Source: Lunularia cruciata
Taxonomy: Eukaryota > Streptophyta > Marchantiopsida > Lunulariales > Lunulariaceae
Assembly: GCA_948567375.1 (NCBI GenBank)
Contig: OX419757.1
Location: 37,944,001 to 38,008,000 of the forward strand
DNA length: 64,000 nucleotides
Direction: 5' to 3'
Positions 24,001 to 35,582 of this stretch are shown here, piece after piece (the first letter of the stretch is position 1; every line of letters begins with the position of its first letter). The position numbers were made by a program, and so were the translations under genes. The notes beneath the pieces are model-generated. The model saw only the letters and a program-made list of their open reading frames with translations, was not told where the DNA came from and ran no database searches.

Positions 24001-24111
24001 TCCAAGTGTTCAGAAATTAGTTCGCGATCGGACAAATTCACAGTGGCTGTGAGGTATATTACCCTTGGTTCACGTACGATAAGATACCCTGATAAGTATT
24101 GATAGATGAAG

Positions 24112-24143
24112 TGCTTTGCTTTGCAGGATGGCAAAGCAAAGCA
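24112..24143. other. Perfect 13-bp stem-loop in intron of copy 3
   Basis: TGCTTTGCTTTGC, a 6-base loop, then its exact reverse complement. The copy 5 intron keeps a 10-bp version near 34,796-34,825. This may be a structured intron element or chance preservation. Confidence 0.7.
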
Positions 24144-24749
24144 AACTATCGTTGAACATTAATTGTTGGTTGGAAGCTATACTGTATCAGAGACTCGTAG
24201 GAGCTACTCTTGTCCACAAATGGAGCTAACTGTTGGGAGTATGGACAAGCACTGCTTTGCGATTCAGATAACTTAAACAAAATATGTCATTCATCGGTGG
24301 TAGCTCTACGGGTTTTTCCAGGCGATTGATCTTTGCCTTCCGAATTCACCTGCTGCTACGGTTTAACGGGTTTTGCTTTTATTTAGCTGCTGCTAGTTGC
24401 TCGAGCTTTACTATATAACAAGAATAACGGGTAGGTACTGAAGAAGAGAGTCGGAGTTGCTCAAGGTTTGCTTAATATATCTAACTATAAACAACTGGTA
24501 ATGTAACACAAACTGTCTCCTAGAAATGTAGAGGTCTCGTCCGTGTTTGTCTTTGCGTGCCTCAACAAACATTCACATGGTATGGCTTCTGCTTATGGAT
24601 GACTGTTACCATCTAGATCATCTGATGTACATTATTCTTTACAGTGGTGTTCCGGTATAAGTTCTGCTCTCCTCGGGCTAATGTATGGTTATGAGCATCG
24701 TATCGTTTATTCTGATAGTCTTTTCCAGGACTGTCATTGCAGGTAGAAG

Positions 24750-25380
24750 ATGAGAAAGGGACGACTTGATATGGATTTGAACAGTCCAATCCAAGCTGAA
24801 CCTAAAGGAGCCCCATCGATTGACTTGAACGAACCCGCGCACATGGAACTTATTGAGCTCCAAACTTGGACTGGACCTGAATAAGTGCCAAGCAGTTTAA
24901 CCCATCCAACTAGGTCATCAACCTCTAACAGAAACCAACTCCTGGGCGAGCTTGGCATTGTCAAACACCCGGATGTTTATGTTTATGTTCATTTACGATG
25001 GTCCAACTCACTGAGGCAGAGAAAGATAGTATACGACATTCAACACAGATGCAGATTGAACGCAAGGAGTTCTACTCGGAACTTCTTGTGCCACTATTGT
25101 ACCGTCGCTTACCTTTGGAATAAATTTGTACCCTATAGGAAGTCAATGTCAAGTTGAAGATACCTACTTAAAGTTTATGATAATATATTTAGTAGATTTA
25201 TCTTCCAACTTTAGTATGAGTTTCTATCAAACGTTCTGTGATTAGTAGGTACTAATATCTAATGTTCTGCATATGAAAGAGATTGAGCTGGATGAGTATA
25301 TCCAAGGGATAAACGATACAGCGGAGACCACAATTATCTAGAAATTCATCGTCAACTCGATAAATTACTTAAACAACCCA
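24750..25380 (+). pseudogene. DLN-motif gene copy 3 (pseudogene)
   Basis: Starts at an ATG after acceptor TTGCAG-GTAGAAG and reads MRKGRLDMDLNSP, then PSIDLNEPAHMELIEL, keeping two DLN motifs. The third motif is damaged by an insertion and a stop. KHPDVYV is followed by frameshifts, and the second exon part (from ATATGAAAGAGATTGAG near 25,270) has a stop and shifts. It is on the plus strand between the two inverted arms. The upstream sequence includes the tandem intron repeats and shares long similarity with copy 5, so copies 3 and 5 form one subgroup. Confidence 0.85.
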
Positions 25381-26230
25381 GGACCGAGAAGACATTGTTT
25401 TAGTTGTAGAGGAGACTTATCCGGAATTCATCTCCAACTTGACTTATTACCAAACAACCAATCAACAATGAGACATTGTAACACTGTTGTAAGATGTAAA
25501 TAGTAACATTAGATTACATGCATCAATATATTGATGAAAGTACACGGTCTAATGTTTTTTTGGTTTCTTAATTCCAATGTCGCTAAGTTCTCGCGTAGAC
25601 ATTTGTTTATCAAATAGGATAGACACAGAAATCTTTACCAAGCAAATCAGTCCGATATCTTCGAGCTGTTTCAAATATTACACTTCTTTTAAATACCAAG
25701 TGTACTACTCTGTTCTCATTTCTTGTAATTTTCTGTTATGATGAAGTACTTGATCTCTACTTTAACTTAACTGCGTACGTTATACTTATATGGAGTTGAT
25801 TCCTACTGATGGATCCTGAGGTCGAAGATCCCGAAACGTGCTTGAAATCGTAGGTCTTGAAAACATTCTTTGAGGAAGTATCTTGGTACAATTGCAATTG
25901 CAATGTCTTATCTGAGTTAATGAACGCACTAAACAAATAAACTGCATTCACACATTTCAGAAAATTTTCGAGCTTCTTAAGAGTTTTATATATGAGTTGT
26001 TTGTTTAGCTAGTAATAGTTCAGCTTGTATAGTCACAGGATGTGGTAAACTCACATGTCTACATAATTGACAGTCGTGTTGAATTATTGAAGAATTCCTG
26101 ACAATTTTAAAGAGGTTTGGTAGTGCAACCCGGCCGCCAACATGCAAAGTGTAGATTGAAATTTGCAACTCACTGGACGGCCCGCTCATGCTCGGCTCTC
26201 GTACAAGGCAATCGCTGGAAGAAAATTAGA
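25381..26230. other. No recognised gene
   Basis: The 3' flank of copy 3 and unassigned AT-rich DNA. I see no domain here. Confidence 0.5.
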
Positions 26231-27299
26231 CCCAGGCGAGGACCGAATGTTTCAGAGTGTGTCAGGATATAGCAGAAGCACGTGAGCCTCCCCTCCACGT
26301 GAGCCGTTCGGAAAGATGGAATTCACAGTACCGCAATCGTCACATCCACTTACCGGCACCGCGAGCTGGCAGAAAAGCATAACAGTACCCCTCTTAGCTT
26401 TACATGCACGCGAATCCTACCTGACACCTATATATGATGAGCAGCTAGACGATGTTCTTGTCGATTTCTACTGTGCTTCAAAATCCAATTTCACGTACAA
26501 TATCGTCAGTCATCCTAGTTTATCGTGGCAACTCCGGAACGAATCTGCTTCAGACGAGGACTTTCTAATTCACTGTCAGTTCAAAGTTATCTAGAAGGAT
26601 GAATACTTTATAATCCACTACACCTATCAGGATATATAACACTTTTGGGGTTCAAATCGTTTGCTAAGGAATACCAGTTCATCCATGTCTGGTTTGAGGC
26701 GGAATCCAGAGTCAATGGGTGAAGTTATGAATTTCGAATACAATCTCTAGACAGAGTTCCGGACTGGAGTTCAACCAGAAACAGAACAAATTGGAGACTT
26801 CGGCCAGTCTGGAGTTCAAGCCCAAATAAGAATTCCTAAAACTTTCGGGCCGGACTAGATTTCAATCCGAAGAATTTAGATTGGAGTTCAACAAAGTCGA
26901 GCTCGAAAGTCTTACCAGTTTCTTGGGCATGGTGTTCAGCCGTAAGAACATCGGTCGAGTCTAATCCGTCTCGGCTAGGGAGTTCATCAGAAGAGATGAA
27001 TTCCATGGGCCTGGTGGAGAGTTCGGGCTCGATTGTACATTTAGCCAGAAGAAAAAGAGTTCATCAGAAAAGATTAGACCTTCGAACCCGGAAAGAATTT
27101 CGGCTCCACGAAATGCTCCTTAAATTTTATTCAACTCCACTGAGAAGTGAGGAAGAACCTCCAGATAAGAACATTTGTAGCTTAGTTTTCGTACCGACTG
27201 TACTGTCTGCCAGGTGCAATTTCTCTTTACTGTAGGTTTAACATCTTGACAAGAACATTACCCGCCAACATGGACCCGATGGCGAATTCTGACGAGGGA

Positions 27300-27326
27300 T
27301 TACACGTCGGACCACGTGGCATCAAG
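27300..27326 (+). promoter_or_regulatory. Conserved G-box element
   Basis: Identical for 27 bases to 19,827-19,853 in the inverted paralogue; contains CACGTCGGACCACGTGG. It lies about 370 bases upstream of the TATA box. Confidence 0.65.
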
Positions 27327-27688
27327 ATGCTATTAAGTCTTTTTGTCAACTTGAGTGTCAATTTCCGGTACCGCTAAATCAGTGTACCGAAGATTTCGAT
27401 ACTGTGAACTATATCCCTGGTGCCGTTCGTCTGTATTTTGGGGATAGGTACGCTTATGCTTTTCGAGCTCTGGCCAACATTACCTAGACCTTGCATGGTT
27501 AGGCGTCACATCTCATTGGATGCGATGCTGTCTTTTAACTGGACCACTACATCTAACGGCTGCAAGTGACCCCACCTCCATGAGATCCAACGCCTGAAAT
27601 GCAATCCAATCCAGGGCTACTTCGCCTGTTTTTAGGGTATCCGGTCACCGGCTTCCTTTCCTTGCCACCGGAGTGTGCTATCTAAATT

Positions 27689-27698
27689 CTATATAAGG
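27689..27698 (+). promoter_or_regulatory. TATA box of DLN gene copy 4
   Basis: CTATATAAGG, a near-consensus plant TATA box, followed by AACAGTGTC that is shared with the paralogue. A start site about 30 bases downstream (near 27,720-27,725) is inferred. Confidence 0.65.
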
Positions 27699-27721
27699 AA
27701 ACAGTGTCATAACTATCCAGC

Positions 27722-27876
27722 CCCTGCGTCCCAGGTGAGCATGATCATACATTGGCGGCGGCGTTGAAAGATTGCATGAACATTTTGTGTTTTCAACGAG
27801 ATTCTCTCTCGCTGTTCTGAACAGCCACGGTTTCTGTTCTATAATCAACACATCCACTGGTTCTTTTCTATAATCG
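27722..27876 (+). other. Non-coding first exon of DLN gene copy 4
   Basis: Ends at CTATAATCG with donor GTAAGT at 27,877. The 5' end is estimated. The segment contains several ATGs with no frame conserved between paralogues, so it is most likely untranslated. The intron then runs about 1.1 kb to the acceptor at 28,981-28,982. Confidence 0.55.
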
Positions 27877-28139
27877 GTAAGTGTTTTTGCCCACCACGAG
27901 CTGGAGTTACTTGCAACTGGAATCGTGGGTCTTTGAAATTATCCTGATCGGATGCCCTTGCAAAGCTAGCAGGAGAAGTATGAGGTTTAGAGTAAAAGAC
28001 TATTTAGAGCTTCACGAGCCTTATTTCGAATGTCAGATATAAGTAGCTATCAATATCCTATTTTCTTACGACCAGAAGTCGAGTATCTAAAATCCTTTGC
28101 AGCTGGAGCTCGAGTTGTTTGCTCGAATTTTATTAGTCT

Positions 28140-28390
28140 GTCCGGTCGGAACCTTAAGGTTCTATCGTTTAGAAAGCTGAGAAACTTCTTAGCTTTCAAA
28201 ACACTAGGTAGCAAAGAGTGCAGTTGGAGCTACCTACGATCAGAGTCTGGCTAAGAAGCTTGATGAAGGGACCGTAAGGTTCCGATCGTTTAGAAAGCTA
28301 AGAAACCTATTAGCTTCCAAATATACTGTAATGTACACAGTGTGCAGTTGCAGTTACTTGCGATCCAGTCTGGGTCTCTGTACATACCTG
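28140..28390 (+). repeat. Intronic tandem pair (~125-bp units) in DLN copy 4
   Basis: Two units share ccttaaggttc..atcgtttagaaagct.agaaac.t.ttagctt and gtgcagttg.ag.tac. The same pair is found in the copy 2 intron. A stem built from ACACGAGC and GCTCGTGT follows at about 28,420-28,455, enclosing the palindrome GCTTCATGAAGC. Confidence 0.8.
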
Positions 28391-28989
28391 TTTCTCGATC
28401 GGACCTGATTGTTCACAGTGACACGAGCTGCGCTTCATGAAGCACGGCTCGTGTTTATCTTAGCATGCATGATCACGTAAGATAAGATAAAGAGGCAAAA
28501 TATTGGTAGGTGCAGGAAGAGCTTTGCTTTGCGCAAACGTAATCTAAATTCTGGGATATTGACTGTTTCTCTGGCATTATTTTGTACGAAACACTCGGTG
28601 TAGCTAATCCATCGACAGACAGTATTTGAGTTTTGGAGCTTGCTGTTTTGAGCACGACAAGTATTGCTTGGCTATAGATCTTTGTCTTTAAATTGCAGCT
28701 GCCGCTAGTTGCACGAGCTTTACTTTACGGATAAGCGCTAATGTAGGAGGTGATTGAGGTTTTCTCGCGATCCATCTAACTGTAAACGATTACACAGTAC
28801 CAGATACCATCTCACATAAGTTGTCACATAGCATGACTTTTGCTTTTGGATGATTGTTGAACCGTTTGATTCTTTATCTTTACAGCGGTGTTTTTACCCA
28901 AGTTTTGCTCTCATCGGGGTATGTATGGTTATGAGCCTCGTATCGTTTATTATGGTAATGATTTTTTTAACTGTCACTGCAGGTCGAAG

Positions 28990-29598
28990 ATGGGGAAGGG
29001 ACGACTTGATCTGGATTTGAACCTGCCAATCCAACCAGAAGAAGGACCATCGATCGACCTAAACGAACCAGCGCACATGGAATCCATTGAGCTCCGACTT
29101 GGCCTGGACCTGAACAAAATCCCAAGCAGTTCAGTCCATCCAGCGGGATCAACCTCTGGAGAAATTCAACAACAGGGGGAGCTTGCTGTTGTCAAACACC
29201 CTGATGTTTATGTTGATTTACGATGGTCTCAACTCACAGAGGCAGAGAAAGATATCATACGACGTTCAACTCACATGCAGATTGAACTTGACGAGTTCTA
29301 CTCGGCACTTATCGTGCCATTACTGTCCCGTCAGATATCTCCGGAACTAATTGTACGATTATCTGAAGTCAATGTCAAGTTCAAGGTACCTAACCTGAAG
29401 CTTAAAATACTGCAAATAGAGTAAATATCTTCCAACTACAATATCGATCAACAAGTTAGATGACTAATATGCTGGTGATGTATGCAGAGTAAGGAGATTG
29501 GGCTGCACGAGTTTATCCAAGGGATAAAGAATGCAGCAGGGGAGGAAAATTTTCTGAAAATTCATCGCCAACTTGACAACTTGCTGAAGAACCCATGA
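28990..29598 (+). CDS. DLN/EAR-motif protein, intact copy 4 (two coding exons, 168 aa)
   Basis: Coding exons are 28,990-29,385 and 29,488-29,598, with donor AAG-GTACCT and acceptor TATGCAG; the frame is open to TGA. The family is not recognised. Motifs in order are LDLDLNLP (residues 6-13), IDLNEP (22-27), LRLGLDLNKIP (35-45, both EAR forms overlapped), then a conserved block from KHPDVYVDLRWSQLTEAEKD to the end QLDNLLKNP, rich in charged and leucine residues. No signal peptide or membrane segment is seen. The start is set by the acceptor 7 bases before ATG; an apparent upstream extension to 28,888 is unspliced intron. Compared with copy 2, exon limits, splice sites and motifs are kept, with roughly four residues in five identical. 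Role as a repressor adaptor is inferred from the EAR-like motifs only. Confidence 0.75.
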
Positions 29599-29985
29599 TC
29601 GATGATTATGAGGGGCAGTCGAGGATGAAAACGTTTTGAAGCACTCGGCTCCAACTCTACACGTTACCGTGAACAGCCCATGACCGAGTGATACATTGTG
29701 GTCACATGTACGTAGTAGTTCTAATGTCCAAGGCCTAGGTCGATGCTCGAGCAAAAGGAAACTCTTATAGTAAACAAATTCCTATAAGCGTATAGTACTC
29801 TCCCTGTCGTCGATAGATGGACGAGCTTTGCACCTGAATATACTTGAACCCCGTTGACTTCCATAGACTCTCTGATATTGGATAAATATAGGCGATAATA
29901 CGATGCTAGATACTGTAGAGATATATGATATAGATATACGATGCTAAACCTCGCTTTTAGATACAAGCGTTTGCATTAAACTCCA

Positions 29986-30124
29986 GCATACGATGATTTG
30001 GCAACAAAGTATTTTGTTTATGCTTTTCTGAGGTTTGTTAATCTTAAAGCACTTTATGCATTGATTTAGCAACAAGGTGTTGCGTTTATGCGGTTCTGAG
30101 GTTCCAAATCTTAAAGCACATTAG
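29986..30124 (+). repeat. Two-unit ~69-bp tandem repeat
   Basis: Two adjacent units share gatttagcaacaa.gt.tt, gtttatgc.tttctgagg-type sequence and aatcttaaagcac. It is just outside the right inverted arm. Confidence 0.75.
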
Positions 30125-30599
30125 AGTTCGAACAAAGCTGCAATAGCGACACCGCACAGAGGGTTGACACAGGACGATGATGGAGCATCTAGGCTGTATG
30201 TGGGAGACGATCACATTCTGTTTAATTGACTTCCAGCAATTGTCAAATAACCACACTTAAGACTAAAGCCATCTCATGATATGAATCGCAATATCTTTAG
30301 TATAGGGGTATCTTGCTTATGATGAAACAATACCATCTATCACGAGTTTTTACTGTATCAAGAATCCCTCTTCACGCATATATACCCCACTCTTGCAAGG
30401 GATGTTCGAGCATGTATGTAGGACATTAGCACACCTCCTTGCGGAGAGTGGACTCTTCTTACTCATACAGGTGCGTGGGACAATCGACAGTGGACTCTAG
30501 ATTCCAATTGTATTTCTTTAAGTTCCAAATGTGTCTCTTTAATAATTTCGTGTGTTATAGCCAGCCACTCAGCATTAACTATATACTGGGAGCTGGCAA

Positions 30600-30900
30600 G
30601 AACACCCTGAGGCGAGCCCAAGAGTCAAGACGAAAGCTGTACTTGTGGCCGATCTTGAAGTATTACGAACTCGTGTTAATAGAACTGACCTTGGAATGTA
30701 GAGCATGCTATGCCTGATGTAATCTACGAAGAGTACAGAAAACGCATGGATTTGATGCTCAAGTATGGTTTTCGAAGAGGTTGCATGCCATATCTGAGCG
30801 CTTATGGGATCCTGCAGGGCTAAAGCATCAGCTTTGATGTGACAACACTTTTGCACTTGCGAAAGTTTGACTACCGTAAATTCGGTTTTTTATGCTCAAC
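30600..30900 (+). pseudogene. Possible mTERF-like repeat relic
   Basis: A plus-strand frame reads VKTKAVLVADLEVLRTRVN, then, after a frame change, VIYEEYRKRMDLMLKYGF and PYLSAYGIL. The spacing of hydrophobic residues resembles the ~30-residue mTERF helical repeat of organelle nucleic-acid-binding proteins, but the piece is short and has a stop and a shift. It could equally be a random frame. Bases 30,900-33,000 otherwise show no named feature except the inverted-repeat flank starting near 31,470. Confidence 0.2.
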
Positions 30901-31469
30901 TCTCTGAGAACATATTATTTACACATATGCATCGTGAGATTAAGGTTGGTTATAGTAGTGTTACGAACTGACGTATCTGATTTGACGAAGTTGCAGATTG
31001 TGTTCACTCGGCCGGGCAACGCCTCCTCTGTGGCGAATTTTGACGTCGCTTTCCATCGGCTGCACACAACAATTTGGTGTAGACAGCCCGGAGGGATTCG
31101 CCTGATATCATTGCAGATGCATTAGACATAGCATGTTTTTCACTACCCAAGTGCATTCCCTATTATTTTCATAGACCCTGTGGTGAATCGAAGTGACTTC
31201 AAAGCAGCGTAGCTGTATATACAGCTACTCTCAAATACAGCAAATATGATAAACATATATGTTGACTTTCTTCTGTGTCATATTAAAAATGAATCGTCCA
31301 TTTTACATTCAATCATTCGCCGCTAATTTGCTAATACATGGAATGTCTAGTTTCCAATGATTAATACTATTCCACGAATATCTGCATATGATTATTTACT
31401 TTGAAATTTAGACTGAATGTCACCATGAATACTTTGGAATTCTTGACTGAATATTTCTATGACTACTCT

Positions 31470-33760
31470 ATAAATGAAATGCCCGGAAGGACTGGAGTTT
31501 CTCTCGTCACAGTTGTCTCGTATTACTGCATTTAGACATTTGACTCTGTCCTCAAGAACACAAAATGTTGCTGTGACGGCTCAGAAACAAAGTGAGTGTG
31601 CTCGAAATCATACTTGTTTTTGAAGCTTGAAAGTTATAGATCTAGAATTCACGTCATTTTGTTGTGAGCTATACAGATAATTAAACAGAATCTCCAACAC
31701 GAACAAGAATTCTAGAAATTAAATCACATGTAGAACTTCTACTTATTAGTGTCAATGCATATTTAGCTGTCTGGAATTTCAATCAGTTCTGATCATGAAT
31801 ACTACCCATTAAGATGCGAAACGAATGAAATACCAATACATAAACTCACTCTGAAGGAAAGCTGCTGTTTGTTTGTGAACACTGAACGCACCCGCAACCA
31901 GATGAAAATTTCCAAGTCCTCCAGATGTTCACCCACTGACATTGCTGAATGAAAGCCTTCAATAGCTCAGCCTGGTCAGGGTTCTCAACTCATCTGGATA
32001 TAAACCAATTTCTCAACCACAAATCGATGAAACAAAGTCTTTTCAGGTTCCAACGAGTCTCGAAATTCACTCTAATACTAACTTCCTGAAAATCTACCAA
32101 TAAAAATTACAAAATCGACTCCCTGACCGTAAAATCTCTTGATACAAGAAACGAAAAGGCCCTACAATGGTAAGTTCTACCCTAATTTGAGAAGAAAAAT
32201 TCTGATTAACTTCCAATTTGAAACATGTGCTACTATCGATTTATTACATCATAAACTTCTTACAGTTGTATGTAAGTCGACACTCAGAATCTCTCCATTA
32301 CCTCACAGCTAACGTTCATCTCAGTCTTCATGTCCCCCGCTTGCGCTTTGAATTTGTTCCCTGCCGTTCTCCAACCCCGGCACCAGACATTAAATCTGGG
32401 CACCTCACTTTTACCACCACGGTCAACTTAGGAAACCTAGGAGAGACGACCCGCCCATGCTCAACCCCTGTCAGAGGAGTAATTCGCCCCGCAGGCTTCA
32501 TCCGAGAGTGGTGGCGGGCGAGATCTCTTCACGTGACGTATGAAAATCAGTGGCATCCCCTATTTTTATCAGAACCTCGCCTGGTGAATTTTATAGAATA
32601 CCCAGCACGTTGTTGTAACTAACACCTTTTAAATCACAGTATCAACTATTGTTAAAAGCAACACTGTTCAAATCTCTGATGAATAGGTCAGCTATCAATC
32701 AATAATTTCTCATACCTTGAATCCGGTACTGTGATTGTCCTGAAGTGGATCCCTTGACGGTAGCATTATATAGCTATGGATCGTACATGTCATAATAATT
32801 ACGGTAGAATTGTATATAGGCGTACATGGATGGCCGAATGTCATTAAATACATGACGAATGACGCTGAAAGGGCAGTTTTTGCCTCTCGCTTCAAGGATT
32901 TGGAAGCGGACGTGGATATGTTAGGATGTGCTCTCGCTTCGCTCCGCACCATGGTAGGTACGCTTCTTCCATCACCTTGGAGTAAGTAATGCAGCTTTCC
33001 CTGATTCATGACGAAGATCGTGAGGCTGTTATGAGAGTGCGAAGACCTAATGTTCAAGCTACATGCGCCAGAACTGCTGCCACTTTTACCTCATATGAGA
33101 TGGACATTGAATACGGAACTTGATGATGCTGCAATGTTCATAATCTAGGATTATTGATTGGTGACCAGATTTTCGACAAGACAGAAAACTAGGTTCGTGC
33201 TATGCGCAACGTCATGCTGCTCGAGCCTGAATTGAGAAGGATTTGTCGGGATATTGCAGAGCCGGCAATGCTCGCGACAGGGTCTTCTGCCATGTACATT
33301 AGCTAAGCTTGCGTGTCTCCAGCCAAGGCGGACATTACGCAGACCTTCCATGGTGGCTGTGAAATTTCGTGCACAGATTGGAGGAGATGTTGTCGTTTAA
33401 TGGGACCACTGGACCCAACGGGCTACGATGCAACTCGATTCAGGGTTTCGGCCACCGGAATGCCTTGTCGGCAATTGTCAGAGTCAGAGTCAGAGTCCCA
33501 TTCTCTAAATTGGGTATTAGCAACGTATGTTGGAATATTGTCGGGACAGTGTTTCCAAGCTGCCGTGCCGGGAGAAAGAAAATTGTGTCTGACAACACGA
33601 TTCTGTCTCTCCCCGCACGGTGGTCGGGAGTTCCATGAATACTTGGTTTTGCGATACTGCCTCTGCAGGATATACTGGTGGGAGGGGCAAATGTACTGGA
33701 TTTTGCTTTACGATCAGTAAGTTCTTCCTTTCATAACGAGCTCCGATTCTTGACGATTAG
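31470..33760. repeat. Second inverted repeat, left arm (DLN copy 5 upstream region)
   Basis: 31,480-31,700 and 33,000-33,760 are inverted copies of 37,090-37,300 and 36,200-36,940. Shared landmarks include aatattgt.gggacagtgttt, cgggagttccatg and atactggtgggaggggc. It also aligns with the promoter and first exon of copies 2 and 4 (ACAGTGT, ggaccact strings) and ends in a donor-like gatcagtaagtt near 33,720. Confidence 0.75.
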
Positions 33761-33899
33761 AGCACAGTCTTAGAAACCTTCGTGATCGGATGCATTTGTG
33801 TCCTACTTGCTTGCGATCAGTGTTTGAGCTTTCACAGTACCTTTCGTACAGTTCAACGAGCTTCAAGGACATTAGATACTGAAAATCTCGAGTTAATTA

Positions 33900-34690
33900 A
33901 CGCGTTTACAGCTTAATTGCGACAAGAGGCAAAGTGTCAAAACGTGTGCGGTCGAAACTTAAAATCCTTGCGATCGTCCTAACAACTTGTTTCTTTGATT
34001 AATAAGGTGATCGGCGATCGGAATCTCTTAAGCTTCCGAGTAGGAGCTAGGAAAGGCCACTATCTGTACGAACTTTGCATTCAATTAACGAATTTCTATT
34101 ATTTGGGAGGTCAACGAGCTTTCACAGCAGCCCTTCTTACATTACACAAACAGCTTCACTCAAGTACATAAGATACTGAAACTATCGAGTTAACAGTTAA
34201 TTAACGAGTTGACAGTTAATTGAGATAAGGTTGAGTGCTAAAAACCTGCGCCATCGAAACTCAAAAAGCTTGCGATCGTCTTAAAAAGTTGTTTCTTTGA
34301 TGAATAAGTTGATTGGCGATCTGAAATCTTCTGAGCTTCCAAAGATGAGTATTGGTAAGAGCTGCCAATTTTTATCATTGGGAGGTTGACGAGCTTCAAA
34401 AGCAGCCTTCTTACAGAAACACGAGCTTCAAGTACATAAGATACTGAAACTATCGAGATAATTAACGAGGTAACAGTTAATTGCGAAAAGAGGTTGAGTG
34501 TCCAAAATGCTTGCAACCGTCTCAAAAAGTTGTTTATTGGATTAATAAGTTGATTGGCAATCAGAATCTTTTAAGCTTCCACGCTTAAGGAATATTGCGT
34601 AGAGCTGTCATATGTCTGAGCTTTGTATACTACTTTTAACAGATTTCTATCATTGAGATGTGAACGAGGTACAGATAATTGCGATTAGCG
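33900..34690 (+). repeat. Intron tandem repeat of DLN copy 5 (three or more ~260-305-bp units)
   Basis: Units begin near 33,917, 34,222 and 34,484. Shared blocks include cttgc.atcgtct.aa.aa.ttgtt, gat.ggcgatc.gaatct and agcttcaagtacataagatac. Homologous to 23,490-24,000. Confidence 0.85.
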
Positions 34691-35443
34691 TCCGTTTGGA
34701 AATTAGTTTACGATTGGGAAAATTCCCAGGTGAGAGCTTTATTAACCTTGGTTCATGTACGCTAAGATACCGTGATAAGTATTGATAGATGAAGTGCTTT
34801 GCTTTCCAGGATGACAAAGCAAAGCCATAAATCGTTGGACATTAACTGTTGGTTGGAAACTGTACTGTATCAGAGACTCGTAGGAGCTACTCTTGTCATC
34901 TAATGGAGCTCACTGTTGGGAGTTGGAAGAGCATTGCTTCGCGATCTAGATAACTTCTTAGACAACAAAATATATCATTCATTGTGGCTATACGGGTTTT
35001 TCCTGGCGATTGATCTTTGCCTTTCGAATTCTGCTGCTGCTACGGATTCACGGGGTTGGCTGTTATTCAGCTGCTGCTAGTTCTACGAGATTTACTTTAC
35101 AATAAGAATAACGGGTGGGTGTTGAAGCAGAGAGTGGGGGTTGCCCGAGCTTTGTTCAATCGGTCTAACTGTAAGCAACTGGTACAGTAGCACAAACTGC
35201 AGAGTTTAGGGTTAGATATGCAGAGTTCTCGTCCGTGTTTGTGTTTGCGGGCCTCACAAACATTCACAGTGCATGACTTCTGCTAATGAATGACCGTTTC
35301 AACATGTAGACCATCTGGTTACATTCTTTATTTTACAGTGATGTTCCGGTATAAGTTTTGCTCTCCTCGGGCTAATGTACGGTCATGAGCATCGTATCGC
35401 TTATTCTGATAGCCTTTTCCAGGCCTGTCATTGCAAGTAGAAG

Positions 35444-35582
35444 ATGAGGAAGGGACTACTTGATATGGATTTGAACAGTCCAATCTGAGTTGAACTGAAA
35501 GGAGCTCTATCGATCGACTTGAACAGACCCGTGCACATGGGACATATTGAGCTTCGACTTGGACTGGACCTGAATCAAGTAC
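35444..35582 (+). pseudogene. DLN-motif gene copy 5, 5' fragment (pseudogene)
   Basis: ATG after TTGCAAGTAGAAG reads MRKGLLDMDLNSP, a stop, then LSIDLNRPVHM and IELRLGLDLNQ. Homology stops right after the third motif. The splice acceptor AG of the other copies is changed here (TTGCAAG). The C-terminal domain is lost. The upstream promoter, first exon and intron are present in the same order as in the intact genes. Confidence 0.8.

Larger units (their letters stand above)
26230..29890. repeat. Right arm of ~3.6-kb inverted repeat around the intact DLN genes
   Basis: Reverse-complement counterpart of 17,200-20,760. Similarity starts near gtgtgtcagga(t/a)atagcag and ends after GACTTCCATAGACTCTC near 29,880. 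Bases 26,700-27,080 also hold a loose local repeat of ggagttca(a/t)c-type strings. Confidence 0.85.

Noticed and set aside
28888-28989. Upstream extension of the plus-strand DLN gene (a 178-residue frame start)
   Set aside because: It reads through the intron acceptor CACTGCAG; the paralogue has no matching frame there.
32218-32622. 134-residue frame
   Set aside because: No recognisable domain, no second copy in the window and no splice context; it could be real, but nothing supports it.
33313-33720. 135-residue open frame
   Set aside because: It lies in the promoter/first-exon homologue; its inverted copy at 36.3-36.7 kb and the copies at 19.5 and 27.5 kb break it.
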